A DNA stretch of 56,505 bases from Armatimonadota bacterium. Its GTDB lineage: Bacteria; Armatimonadota; Chthonomonadetes; Chthonomonadales; CAJBBX01. The notes beneath the pieces were generated by a model that saw nothing but the letters and a program-made list of their open reading frames with translations, had not been told where the DNA came from and ran no database searches. The translations under genes were made by a program, and so were the position numbers. Below are positions 44,289-53,900 of this stretch, in pieces (the stretch's first letter is position 1; every line of letters begins with the position of its first letter). The stretch is from NCBI GenBank assembly GCA_026392115.1, contig JAPLCQ010000094.1:86788-143292 (forward strand), in the 5' to 3' direction.

Positions 44289-47200
44289 ATGCGTTTCGCG
44301 TTCGCCGCCGTCCTCGCCGCGCTCCTGTGCCGCGCCTGCGTCGCCGATCCGGTCATCTTCCGCGACGACTTCGCCCGGTACCGCCGATCCACCGTGCTCG
44401 ACGGCTGGGATGTGGGCGCCGGGAAGACGCAGGTCAGGGGAAGCGCTCTGGAGCTGGAGGCCCGAGGCTACGCGCCGGTGGTCCCGTTCGATGCGCCGGA
44501 CCTGGACCGGCAGGTGATGGAGGTGACCGTCACGCCGGACGCCCGAACCTCCTCCGCGGCCTGGTCGGCGGCGGCGCTGGTGCTGCAGCACGACGCGGCC
44601 AACTTCTGGCGGCTGGAACTGGTGCAGGGGCCGAAGGGCGACCTCTACGCCGAACTGGTGGAGTCGCTGGCCGCGGTCTGGCAGGCGCAGAACGAGCCCG
44701 TCACCCGGCTGCCGTCCACCGGTCCCCTGCCGCCCCTTCGGTGGAGCTACGGCAAGCCCTACCGCTTGCGCCTGACGCTGGCGGCCGACCAGATTCTGGG
44801 AGAGGTGCTGGAAGGCGGAGCCGTGGTCTGGCGGCAAGGCTTCGCACTGCCCTCGGGCGCACGCGCCGTGCGCTCGGGCAGGCTGGCGTTGGCCGCGCTG
44901 GATATGCGGGCGCGATTCGCCGACCCGATGGTGTCGGGCAAGGCGTCTGCGGCGCCGGCCCGGTCACCCAGGGGGCGCCTGCGCGTGGCGGTCCACGGCG
45001 CGGGCGCGGTTCCGGTTGCGGCGGCGCTGGCGCGGCGGGGCTACGCCGTGCGACTGGCGACCGACGACGCCGTCGCCGGCCTCTCCCGGAATGAGACCGA
45101 TATGGTGGTCTTCACCGACGCCGCCGACTGCCCCATCGAGGGACGCGACGGCCTGCTCCGCTTCCTTCGGCAGGGCGGGCACATGATCGGCGCGGGCGGC
45201 CCGCTCTTCGACCGGAGCGTGGTCCGCGCCCGCGACGCCTGGAAGGCACGGCTGGCGACCAGACCCACGCTCGACGCCCTGGCCGCGCCGAGCGCCGACG
45301 CCACGGCGGGATGGTGGCGCTCCAGCAACAACCCGGAGACCGGCACGACATGGCTCGGCGAACGCAACGGGCCCGCGGACGCGCCGAACGCGCTGCACGT
45401 GCGCGTGCCGGCCCTCACCGGTTGGGATGTGCTGGTGCGCGAGACGCCGGCCGCCTTCAGGCCGGGCGCGACGCTTACGACGCTCTGGGCCAAAGGCGGC
45501 CCGAACACGCACTCCATGAGCGTGGAGTGGCAGGAGCGGGACGGGTCGCGCTGGATCGCCGCCGTGCCGCTGACGCCCGAATGGAAGCGCCACGTGCTGG
45601 AGCCCGCAGACTTCCGCTACTGGTCCGACAACGAGTCCAAAGGCCGCGGAGGTCCGGGCGACCTGCTCCGCCCGGACGCGGCTGTCCGGATGCAGATCGG
45701 CCTGGCGGTCAGCACCTCCGCGATCGCCACCGGGAGCCACGCGTACTGGGTGGCGGGGCTGGGCACGGCCGCCATGCCCGAGGGCGCCCGCGCGCCCGAT
45801 CTGGAGGTCCCCACGCTGGAGCTCTTCTCGCCCTGGTACAAGGTCTACCGGCTTCCCTCGTTGCGCCCCACGGCCGCCCAGCTGCGGCAGTCGGCCGCCA
45901 CGGGCAACCAGGCGGGCCCGGTGGTCTCGCCCATCGCGCGGCCCCGCGGGCTGGGCTTCGACGTGGGCCGCAGGTACCGGTGGGTCCCGCTTGAGCCGAT
46001 CCGCGACGAGGCCGGCCGCGTCTGCGGGACCCGCGAGTCGCTGCTCGTGAACTTCGTGCCGCCCTACCGCGGCAGCGTCTGGGGGCATATCGCCGTGACG
46101 GACCCCGCGGTCGTTGCCGCCGCCGCCGTGCGCATGGCCCGGCGCATCGAGGAGGGCCTCTTCGTAGCGCGCGGCGGCGCCGGTCAGTTTAGCTACTTCA
46201 CCGACGAGACCGTACCGCTGGGGGCGCAGGCGGTGAACTTCGGCGTTGCCGCGCGGCGCGTGACGCTGACCCTGCGCGTGATGGACGCCGCCCGCAAGCG
46301 GACGCTCCACACCGAGGCCGAGAGCGCCACGACCGGCGCGCGCCGCAGCGCCATCGTCACCGGCGAGTGGCGGTCCTGGCGGGCGGCTCCCGGCGTCTAC
46401 ACGGCGATCACCGAACTGCGGGCAGGCGGTCGGATCGTCGACCGCGTGGAGCAGGAGTTCACGCTTCTGGCCGATCCCAAGGCCCCGGCAAGCGCCTTCG
46501 TCACCGTGAAGGCCGGCCGGTTCATGGCGCCGCCCATGGGCAAGCCCGATGCGCCCAGGACGGCGTGGCGCCCCTACGGGGTGAACTACTGGCAGTCCAA
46601 CATCGCGGGCGGCGGGCCGGAGAGCGCCGACCAGCAGTGGATCAACCCCGGCTACTACGACCCCGAAGTCGTCGAGCGCGATCTGACCACGCTGCAGAAG
46701 CTCGGGTTCACCTCGATCAGCCTCCTCATGGGCGACCCCGCACAGGTGCGGCAGGTGAACGACGTGGCGTGGCGGGCCGCACGGCACGGGATCCGGATGA
46801 ACCTCTTCGTGGCCGGGGCGCACCCGTTCACCACCGACCGGAGCCTCTACGCCAAGCTGATCCGCGAAGGCCGGTTCGCGGGCAACGCCAACGTCTGGGC
46901 GTTCGACATCGCCTGGGAGCACCACCTGGGGAGCCACGACGAACGGGCGCGGTGGGACCGCGACTGGGAGGAGTGGGTCATCGACCAGTACGGAAGCATC
47001 GAGCACGCGGAGCGGGTATGGGGCGCGCCGATCCCGCGCGATGCGGGCGGAAAGGTGACCAACCCGCCCGACAGCCAACTGCGCACCGACGGACCGTGGC
47101 TGAAGATGGTCGCGGCGTACGAGCGGTGCGCCGACGATGTGATCAGCCGCCGCTACGGCAGGATCATCCGCGATATCCGCGGCATGGCGCCGCGTCAGCT

Positions 47201-48245
47201 CATCTCTGCACGATCCGCGTCGCAGCCCAGCTGGAGCCAGTGGTTCGCCTTCGACCTGGTCTCCAGCGGCAAGCACTTCGACTTCTCCTCGCCCGAGGGC
47301 TACGGGTTGGACCCGGCCGAGGCAGGCTTCACGGTGGCCTACGCGCGATGGGCGGCAGTCGGTAAGCCCGTCTTCTGGGCCGAGTTCGGCGCCTCCATCT
47401 TCCCGTATGACGCCACCGGGGAGCGCGCCGACGCCCAGCGCAAACTCCACGAGGGCTTCGCCGATATGCTGCTGCGGTCTGGCGCCGACGGCCTCTGCTC
47501 CTGGTGGAGCGTGGGCGGCTACCGCGTGGACGAGAAGAGCGACTACGGCATCATCGGGCCGGACGGAACGCCCCGGGCCGCGGCGCTCGAACTCGCGCGC
47601 AGGTCCGCGGCCGCCGCAACGCCGGGTCCCGTCAGGCAACCGACGACGTGGGTCACCATCGACCGCGACCTCCACGCCGCGGCCTACGAAGCGGTCTACC
47701 AGGCCCACAAGCGGAGCTACACCGAGGCCGCGGCGGCGGGCGGCATGGTGGGCGTGCGGACCGAGGGAACCGGAACAACCTCGGCCGACTGCCCGCTGAC
47801 GGCGGTAGGCAACGCGCCGTATGACGGGTTCATGCCGCTGAAGCACCTGAACGCCGAGTTCGCCGCGGTCGAGGCGCTGGACGCAACCGGCAAGTGGGCA
47901 TCGGTCCCACGGGGCGGCTCCGTCACGGTTGCGCCGGGGCGGCCCGTGCAGCTGCGCGTCCAGGCGTGCAACCTGGGCGAGGCGCGGTGGATCACCGAGG
48001 GCGACGGCGCCGTCCGGCTCATCGGCGACGACCGGCTCGACGCCCGTTCCACCGCCCGTCCCCGCCTGCCCTTCGCCGTGCCGCTGGCAACCGAAGCGCC
48101 GCGCTACGCCGACGTGCGCCTGGGTCCGTTCATCGTGGCGGCCAACGTGGACCGCGAAGTTGAGCTGACGCTCACCTTCGAAGCGGCCGGGCGAGCCCGA
48201 TTCGGGGAGCGGTACCCGCTGACCCTGAAGCCCATGAGGCCGTAG
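44289..48245 (+). CDS. Large secreted multidomain glycoside hydrolase (clan-A barrel)
   Basis: This 1318-residue protein has GGAGGTCA before the ATG at 44289 and a signal peptide (MRFAFAAVLAALLCRACVA). Domains in order: a concanavalin-like sandwich (about 20-220), a Rossmann-like segment ('GRLRVAVHGAGAVPVAAALARRGYAVRLA', about 225-320), a jelly-roll (about 335-490), further beta-rich regions, a TIM barrel (about 745-1120) and a C-terminal beta domain. In the barrel, 'AFDIAWEHHLG' (Glu877) and 'KPVFWAEFGASI' (Glu1032) sit where clan-A acid/base and nucleophile residues belong. 'DWEEWVIDQYGSIEHAERVWG' resembles the GH42 helix. The catalytic class is thus plausible but the family is not assigned. 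Confidence 0.75.
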   Translation: MRFAFAAVLAALLCRACVADPVIFRDDFARYRRSTVLDGWDVGAGKTQVRGSALELEARGYAPVVPFDAPDLDRQVMEVTVTPDARTSSAAWSAAALVLQHDAANFWRLELVQGPKGDLYAELVESLAAVWQAQNEPVTRLPSTGPLPPLRWSYGKPYRLRLTLAADQILGEVLEGGAVVWRQGFALPSGARAVRSGRLALAALDMRARFADPMVSGKASAAPARSPRGRLRVAVHGAGAVPVAAALARRGYAVRLATDDAVAGLSRNETDMVVFTDAADCPIEGRDGLLRFLRQGGHMIGAGGPLFDRSVVRARDAWKARLATRPTLDALAAPSADATAGWWRSSNNPETGTTWLGERNGPADAPNALHVRVPALTGWDVLVRETPAAFRPGATLTTLWAKGGPNTHSMSVEWQERDGSRWIAAVPLTPEWKRHVLEPADFRYWSDNESKGRGGPGDLLRPDAAVRMQIGLAVSTSAIATGSHAYWVAGLGTAAMPEGARAPDLEVPTLELFSPWYKVYRLPSLRPTAAQLRQSAATGNQAGPVVSPIARPRGLGFDVGRRYRWVPLEPIRDEAGRVCGTRESLLVNFVPPYRGSVWGHIAVTDPAVVAAAAVRMARRIEEGLFVARGGAGQFSYFTDETVPLGAQAVNFGVAARRVTLTLRVMDAARKRTLHTEAESATTGARRSAIVTGEWRSWRAAPGVYTAITELRAGGRIVDRVEQEFTLLADPKAPASAFVTVKAGRFMAPPMGKPDAPRTAWRPYGVNYWQSNIAGGGPESADQQWINPGYYDPEVVERDLTTLQKLGFTSISLLMGDPAQVRQVNDVAWRAARHGIRMNLFVAGAHPFTTDRSLYAKLIREGRFAGNANVWAFDIAWEHHLGSHDERARWDRDWEEWVIDQYGSIEHAERVWGAPIPRDAGGKVTNPPDSQLRTDGPWLKMVAAYERCADDVISRRYGRIIRDIRGMAPRQLISARSASQPSWSQWFAFDLVSSGKHFDFSSPEGYGLDPAEAGFTVAYARWAAVGKPVFWAEFGASIFPYDATGERADAQRKLHEGFADMLLRSGADGLCSWWSVGGYRVDEKSDYGIIGPDGTPRAAALELARRSAAAATPGPVRQPTTWVTIDRDLHAAAYEAVYQAHKRSYTEAAAAGGMVGVRTEGTGTTSADCPLTAVGNAPYDGFMPLKHLNAEFAAVEALDATGKWASVPRGGSVTVAPGRPVQLRVQACNLGEARWITEGDGAVRLIGDDRLDARSTARPRLPFAVPLATEAPRYADVRLGPFIVAANVDREVELTLTFEAAGRARFGERYPLTLKPMRP

Positions 48246-48324
48246 GGAAGGCGCGCACGCGCGGCGGGACGGCCTCCTGCACTATACTGATTCTGCCGTA
48301 CCCAGAGGGCGCCGGAGGTGAATG

Positions 48325-49074
48325 ATGGCTGCGATGCACAGGTATTGGGTGGCGCTGCTGTTCGCGCCGGCGGTCTGCGCGCCTGTCGGGGCGCAGGACT
48401 TCGGCGCGGGCGTCGCCCGGGCGCAGGAGAAGCTGGACCAGATCGTCAAGCTGGTCGACGCCATGCAGACCCGTCAGGCCCGCGCCGCCGAGGCCGCCAA
48501 CCGGCAAGAGCTCTTCGACGGCAAGACGCTCGCCGGCTGGACGCGCACGGAGTTCGCCGGCGGAGGCGGCGTCCGCGTGGAGCCCGACTTCCGCGGAGGC
48601 GGCCCGGCCATCGTGGTGGAGGCCGGCGACACGCTCAGCGGCATCACCTGGTCCGGAGCGCCGCCGCCGAAAACGGGCTATGAGATCAGCCTCGAGATGA
48701 TGAAGGTGGAGGGCAGCGACTTCGCCTGCGGCCTCACCTTCCCCGTCGCCGAGTCGCACGCCAGCCTCATCCTGGGCGGCTGGGGCGGCGGCGTGGTGGG
48801 CGTCTCCAGCATCGATGGGATGGACGCCTCGCAGAACGAGACCACCAAGTACATGGGCTTCACGGCGGGCCGCTGGTACACCGTGCGCCTGCGTGTAACC
48901 CCCGGCAAGATTCAGGTGTGGCTCGACGGCAAGCCCATCGTCGACGCCGACATCGCGGGCAAGAAGATCAGCCTGCGCCACGGCGAGATCTACCGCTCCA
49001 CGCCGCTGGGGCTGGCGACATTCCAGACCATCGGCGCCTACCGGGCGCTCCGCCTCCGCCGGCTGGGCGGGTAG
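48325..49074 (+). CDS. Exported DUF1080 (3-keto-disaccharide hydrolase-like) protein
   Basis: This 249-residue protein has a signal peptide (MAAMHRYWVALLFAPAVCAPVGA). A short coiled-coil ('ARAQEKLDQIVKLVDAMQTRQARAAEAAN') is followed by a DUF1080-type concanavalin-like domain opening with 'LFDGKTLAGWTR'. That domain ends 'GRWYTVRLRVTPGKIQVWLDGKPIVDADI…LGLATFQT'. The ATG at 48325 is better spaced from GGAGGTGA than the one at 48322. Members act on, or bind, 3-keto-sugars or are carbohydrate-binding. It lies 79 bases after the large hydrolase. Confidence 0.82.
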   Translation: MAAMHRYWVALLFAPAVCAPVGAQDFGAGVARAQEKLDQIVKLVDAMQTRQARAAEAANRQELFDGKTLAGWTRTEFAGGGGVRVEPDFRGGGPAIVVEAGDTLSGITWSGAPPPKTGYEISLEMMKVEGSDFACGLTFPVAESHASLILGGWGGGVVGVSSIDGMDASQNETTKYMGFTAGRWYTVRLRVTPGKIQVWLDGKPIVDADIAGKKISLRHGEIYRSTPLGLATFQTIGAYRALRLRRLGG

Positions 49075-49096
49075 GCGCACCCTGGCAGGCGCAGCA

Positions 49097-50944
49097 ATGA
49101 GCGCGGTTACGGCCGACTGCGATGTGCGGTTTTTCGGGCAGTTCGAGGTACGGATCCTCGGCAGTCCCGTAGACCGGTTCCGCACGCGCAAGGCCGCCAG
49201 CCTCTTCGCCTACCTGGCCCTCCTGCCGGGCCGCCGGCACCCGCGCGAGGCTCTGGCCGATATGCTCTGGCCCGAGTCCGATGATAGCCGACACAGCCTC
49301 AGCATGGCGCTCACCTTCATCCGGCACGAGGTGGAGGTCCGCCACAAGCTGCCCGAGGGCGCGGTGCTGCGGACCAACCGCATGGCCGTCTCTGTAGATG
49401 ATGACGTGGTGACCTCCGACGCCGCGAGGTTCGATGCCGCGCTCACCGCCGCTTCGGCGGCCTCCGCCGCGTCCGACGCCGAGGCCATGATCGAGCGGCT
49501 GGTCGAGGCGGTCGGCCTCTACCGCGGCGAGATGCTGCCGGGATTCTATGACGAGTGGGCCATCGAAGAGCAGCACCGGCACCGCGAACGGTTCCTTGAC
49601 GCCCTCGAGCGGCTGGTGGTCGCCGCGACGCGGTGCGACCGCCCGGACTTCGCGCTGGAGCATGCGTTGCTCCTGGTGGCCGAGGATCCCTTCCGCGAGG
49701 CGCCCTACCGCCACGCGGCGGCCCTGTACCTCGCGCTGGGGCGCCGCGACCGGGCCGCCCGCCTCTGCGCCGAGATGGAGAAGCGCATCCACGGCGAGTT
49801 GGGTGTGCCGCTCTCGGAGGACGCCCGCCACTTGCAGGCGCTCTGCCATGCCGCCCCGCAGGTCCGGCGCGCCCCCGCGCGCGACACGGTGAAGCAGGCC
49901 GCCGGCACAAGCTCGACGCCGCACGAAGCCCCCGAGCCCCCGCGCGGCGCCGTGCCGCTGGGCTCCCGCTACTACGTGGTGAGGCCCACCGACCAGCTCT
50001 TCCACGACGCGATCAGCCGCGGCGACAGCATCGTTCTGCTCCGAGGCGCGCGTCAGGTCGGCAAGACGTCGCTGCTTGCCAGGGGCCTGCAGGCCGCCCG
50101 AGAGAGCGGCGAGACCGTGGCCTCGGCGCAGCTTCAGATGCTGGACCGATCGATCCTGCAGTCGAGCGGCGAGCTCTTCCTGGCGTTGGCGCGGGAACTG
50201 CATGAGCAACTGGACCTGCCTGACGCGCCCGACGACGTCTGGGACGCCCGTCGGGGCGCCAGCCCGAACCTGCGCCGCTACTTCCGGCGCACCGTCCTGC
50301 CCGCCGCGGGCAACCGCCTGATCTGGGGCCTCGACGAGGTGGACCGCCTCTTCGGCGCCCCGTGCGCCGACGACCTGTTCAGCCTGCTCCGCTCATGGAA
50401 CGACGAGCGGGCGCTGGACCCCGCCGGGCAGTGGTCGGCCCTCACCGTGGTGATCGCCTACTCAACCGAAGCGCATATGCTCATCACCGACCTGAACCAG
50501 TCGCCATTCAACGTCGGCACGCACATCTCCCTGCGCGACTTCACCCAGGCCGAGGTCGATGACCTGAACGTGCGGCACGGCTCCCCGCTGCGGACCGCCG
50601 ATGATCGAAAACGCTTCGCGGAGCTGCTCGGCGGCCATCCCTTCCTCGTGAGGCAGGGCCTCTACCAGCTGACCGTCCACGGGTGGAGCCTCCAGACGCT
50701 GGAGCGCGACGCCCTGCTGGAACAGGGCCCGTACGGCGACCATCTGCGGCGCATCGGGTCCCTGCTGGCCCGCGACGGCAACTTGCTCGAGTGCGTACAG
50801 CGTATCGCCGAAGGCGCCGCGGAGATGGACCGGGACAGCTTCTACAGGTTGCGGAGCGCCGGCATCGTGGCGGGCGAATCGGCGACCTCCGTGAGCCTCA
50901 GGTGCGGCCTCTATGCCTGCTACATCTCCCAACTCGGCGCCTGA
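49097..50944 (+). CDS. SARP-like regulator (wHTH + BTAD) fused to an AAA-like ATPase
   Basis: This 615-residue protein begins with an OmpR-type winged helix as in SARP regulators ('VRFFGQFEVRILGSPVDRFRTRKAASLFAYLAL…MLWP'). A BTAD domain follows (about 100-255: 'LYRGEMLPGFYDEWAIEEQHRHRERFLDALERL', 'DPFREAPYRHAAALYLALGR'). The C-terminal half is an AAA-like (PF14516-type) ATPase with Walker A 'GARQVGKTSLL' (Lys323) and Walker B-like 'WGLDEVDRLF' (Asp413, Glu414). A winged-helix-like end (about 540-615) closes it. No membrane segment is seen. The 3' end overlaps the WD40 ATPase gene by 32 bases, so the two products are made together and probably work together as a signalling pair (inference). 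Confidence 0.85.
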   Translation: MSAVTADCDVRFFGQFEVRILGSPVDRFRTRKAASLFAYLALLPGRRHPREALADMLWPESDDSRHSLSMALTFIRHEVEVRHKLPEGAVLRTNRMAVSVDDDVVTSDAARFDAALTAASAASAASDAEAMIERLVEAVGLYRGEMLPGFYDEWAIEEQHRHRERFLDALERLVVAATRCDRPDFALEHALLLVAEDPFREAPYRHAAALYLALGRRDRAARLCAEMEKRIHGELGVPLSEDARHLQALCHAAPQVRRAPARDTVKQAAGTSSTPHEAPEPPRGAVPLGSRYYVVRPTDQLFHDAISRGDSIVLLRGARQVGKTSLLARGLQAARESGETVASAQLQMLDRSILQSSGELFLALARELHEQLDLPDAPDDVWDARRGASPNLRRYFRRTVLPAAGNRLIWGLDEVDRLFGAPCADDLFSLLRSWNDERALDPAGQWSALTVVIAYSTEAHMLITDLNQSPFNVGTHISLRDFTQAEVDDLNVRHGSPLRTADDRKRFAELLGGHPFLVRQGLYQLTVHGWSLQTLERDALLEQGPYGDHLRRIGSLLARDGNLLECVQRIAEGAAEMDRDSFYRLRSAGIVAGESATSVSLRCGLYACYISQLGA

Positions 50945-53900
50945 GGCCGCCGGCTCGGGACGGTTCTTCGAGGCAGGCGGAAGCCTTGGACCGCACGCGC
51001 CGTCGTACGTGGTGCGGCGGGCCGACACGGAGCTCCACGAAGCCCTGCTGCGCGGCGAGCTCTGCTATGTGCTGACCCCGCGCCAGATGGGAAAAAGCTC
51101 GCTCAAGGTCCGCACAGCCACGCGCCTGAAGCAGGAGGGCCTTCGCGTGGCGGTGCTGGACCTGACCGCCATCGGCCGCAATCTCACGGTTGAGCAGTGG
51201 TGCTTCGGCATGCTCGACGTGATCGGTGAGCAGTTGGGCATGGAGGACGAGGTGGAGCGCCGCTGGGACGCGGGCGCGGGCCTCGGCCCGGTGCAGAGGT
51301 TCATGGGCGCCGTCCGGCAGGCCGCTTCGGCGCAACCGCTGGTCCTCTTCATCGATGAGATCGACGTGGTGCAGAGCCTGCCCTTCTCGGCCGACGAGTT
51401 CCTGGCCGCCATCCGCGAGATGCACGACCGACGGGCCACCGATCCCGCCGCCGCGCGCGTCACCTTCTGCCTGCTGGGCGCCGCATCGCCGGGCGACCTC
51501 ATCGGCGATCCCAGGGTCACCCCCTTCAACGTGGGCCGCCGCATCGAGCTGGCCGACTTCACGCGGGAAGAGGCACAGAGCCTGGCCCCGGGCCTGGCAG
51601 CCGGCGGCGATGGCGGCGCAGCCCCGCGCCGCTTGCGCGAAGCGGGCCGCCTGCTGGACCGGGTGATGCACTGGACCGGCGGCCACCCCTACCTGACGCA
51701 GCGGCTCTGCAAGGCGGTGGCGGGTTCGCCGCGCGGACGCGTGCGCCGAACGGTGGACCAGGCGTGCCGCGGCCTCTTCCTGCGCGACAGGGCGGGCGAG
51801 GCGGACCCCAACCTCTCCTTCGTGCACCAACGCCTGCTGCGCGACCGCACCGACACAGCCGACCTGCTGGCCCTCTACGGCCAGGTACTGGCGGGGGTCC
51901 GCGTGGCCGAGGACGAGCGCGACCCGCTCATCGCCCTGCTGCTCATCTCGGGGCTCGTGCGGCGCGCCGGCGGCAGGCTGCGGGTGCGGAACCGGATTTA
52001 CCGCCGCATCTTCGACGCCGGTTGGATCAGCCGCGGCATGCCCGGCGCCGAGCTGCAACGACTACGCAGCGCGTACCGCCGCGGCGCCGTGCGCACCGCG
52101 GCCGCGGCGGCGGCGATCCTCCTGGCCCTGACGGCATGGGCGCTTACCTCCTATGCCATGGCGCGCCGGTCGCAGCGGCTGACCGAGGAGGCCGTGCAGC
52201 AGCAACGGGAGATGTCCTTCCTGGCGGTGGACCTGCGGCGCACCGCGGCGGAGCGTGGGGAGGCCGTGCGGTCGCTGGAGCGTTCCGTGTGGCAAGCCAA
52301 GCAGCTGCGGTTGGCGGCCTCGACCCGGGAAATGGAGAGCCGCGCCCGCCTGCTCCACCTTCTCCGGGCCAACGCGTCGGCGGCGCTGAGCCGGGGTGAT
52401 GTCTACGTGGGCCTGCTGTGGGCGGCGGAGGGCGTGCGCCTGGATGATCGTCCCGACAGCCCTGATCGCCTGCGCTACGGCGCGGTGCTGGCCCATGCGC
52501 CGTCCCTCCTGGCGCTCTGGAGCGATGTGGAGGTGGCCGACCTGTCACCCGACGGCCGCTGGGCCGCCACGGTGCGCAAAGGCGGCGAGGTCCGTGTCTG
52601 GGCCACCACCGCGAGCCACCCGGTCGAGGCCCAGACCATCAGGGCCCCTTACGCCTCGTCCGTCGCCTTCAGCCCGGACAGCAGGTCGCTGGCGATCTAC
52701 GGAGGCAAGCTGCTGCGCTTCGTGGCGCCCGGCGCCCGCCGGCTCCTGGGCGCCGAACGGCTGCTGTCCGCGCCGATCTGCTCGTTGGCATGGTCGTGGG
52801 ATTCCTCGCGAGTGGCCACCTACAGTCTCGACGGCATGGTGCACCTGTGCAACGCATCGGCTCCGGGCGGCGTCCCCTACACCTTCCGGTGCTTCGCCGG
52901 GGCGGGGCGCGTGGCCATGGGACCGAACCGCGACCTCGTCGCAGCCGCGACGCCGAGCGGCAACGCCTACCTGCTCGACCTGCCCAACGGCAAGCAGCTC
53001 ACGAGCACGCCCGTGCTCGGAGACATCCTCGACGTGGCCGTGAGCCCCGTGGGCCCGATCCTGGCGACGGCCTCCCGACCCTACTACAACGCCGGGCCGG
53101 GCCTCTCGGGGGGCGCGCTCTGGCTCCCGGGGTTCGAGCGCGCCGCCGCGCCCGCCATGGAGCAGGCGGGCGGGTGCTCCAGTATCCGGTTCAGCCCGGA
53201 CGGTCGACGGGTGGTCACAACGGGCGCCAACCACCACGCCCAGACCTGGGACGCGGCCACGGGACGCGCCCTCGGGCCGCCGATCGAGTTGGGATCGCCG
53301 GGCACGGAGGCCATGTTCGATGTCGGAGGCGAGCGGCTCGTCACCGCGGCGCAGTCCACCGGAGCGCGCGTCTGGACCGCGGACGGCGAGCCCCTGGCGC
53401 CCCTCCTCAGTTCGGCGTCCGGCGCCGACGCCGTGCGCCTGAGCGCCTACGGCGACCTTCTGCTCGTGCATGATGCGCGCCACCAGGCCTGGCTGTGGCG
53501 GCTCGCGGGCCATGCGTCCCGGCCGCTGTCCAGCAACGCCACGTGCGTGGCCATCAGCCCCGCCGACGGCAAGGTGGCCATCGGCGACCGCAACGGCGGA
53601 TCGTGGATCGTCGACGCCGGCATCGCGCCCGGGCGTCCCATGCGGCTGAGCCGGGGCGCCCTGGTCGAGGAGTTCGCCTTCAGCCCCGACGGCCGCCTCA
53701 TCGCCCTGGCGGGCCGCGACGGCGCCGTCCGGGCCTATGGCGTATCCGACAGATCGCTCCGGTTCACCATATCGGTCGGCGGTCCCGCCACGAACCTCTG
53801 CTTCAGCAAGGACGGCGGGCGGCTGGCGGCTGTCTCGAGCCGGCGCGCCGTGGTGTGCGAGAGCGCCGGCGGCCGCCTGGTGCGCGCCTTCGTCCCGTCG

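Noticed and set aside
44964-47846. A 960-codon open frame on the minus strand opposite the large hydrolase
   Set aside because: It is an antisense shadow in GC-rich coding DNA. The translation is Arg/Gly/Val-rich without motifs, while the plus strand has signal peptide, domains and catalytic motifs.
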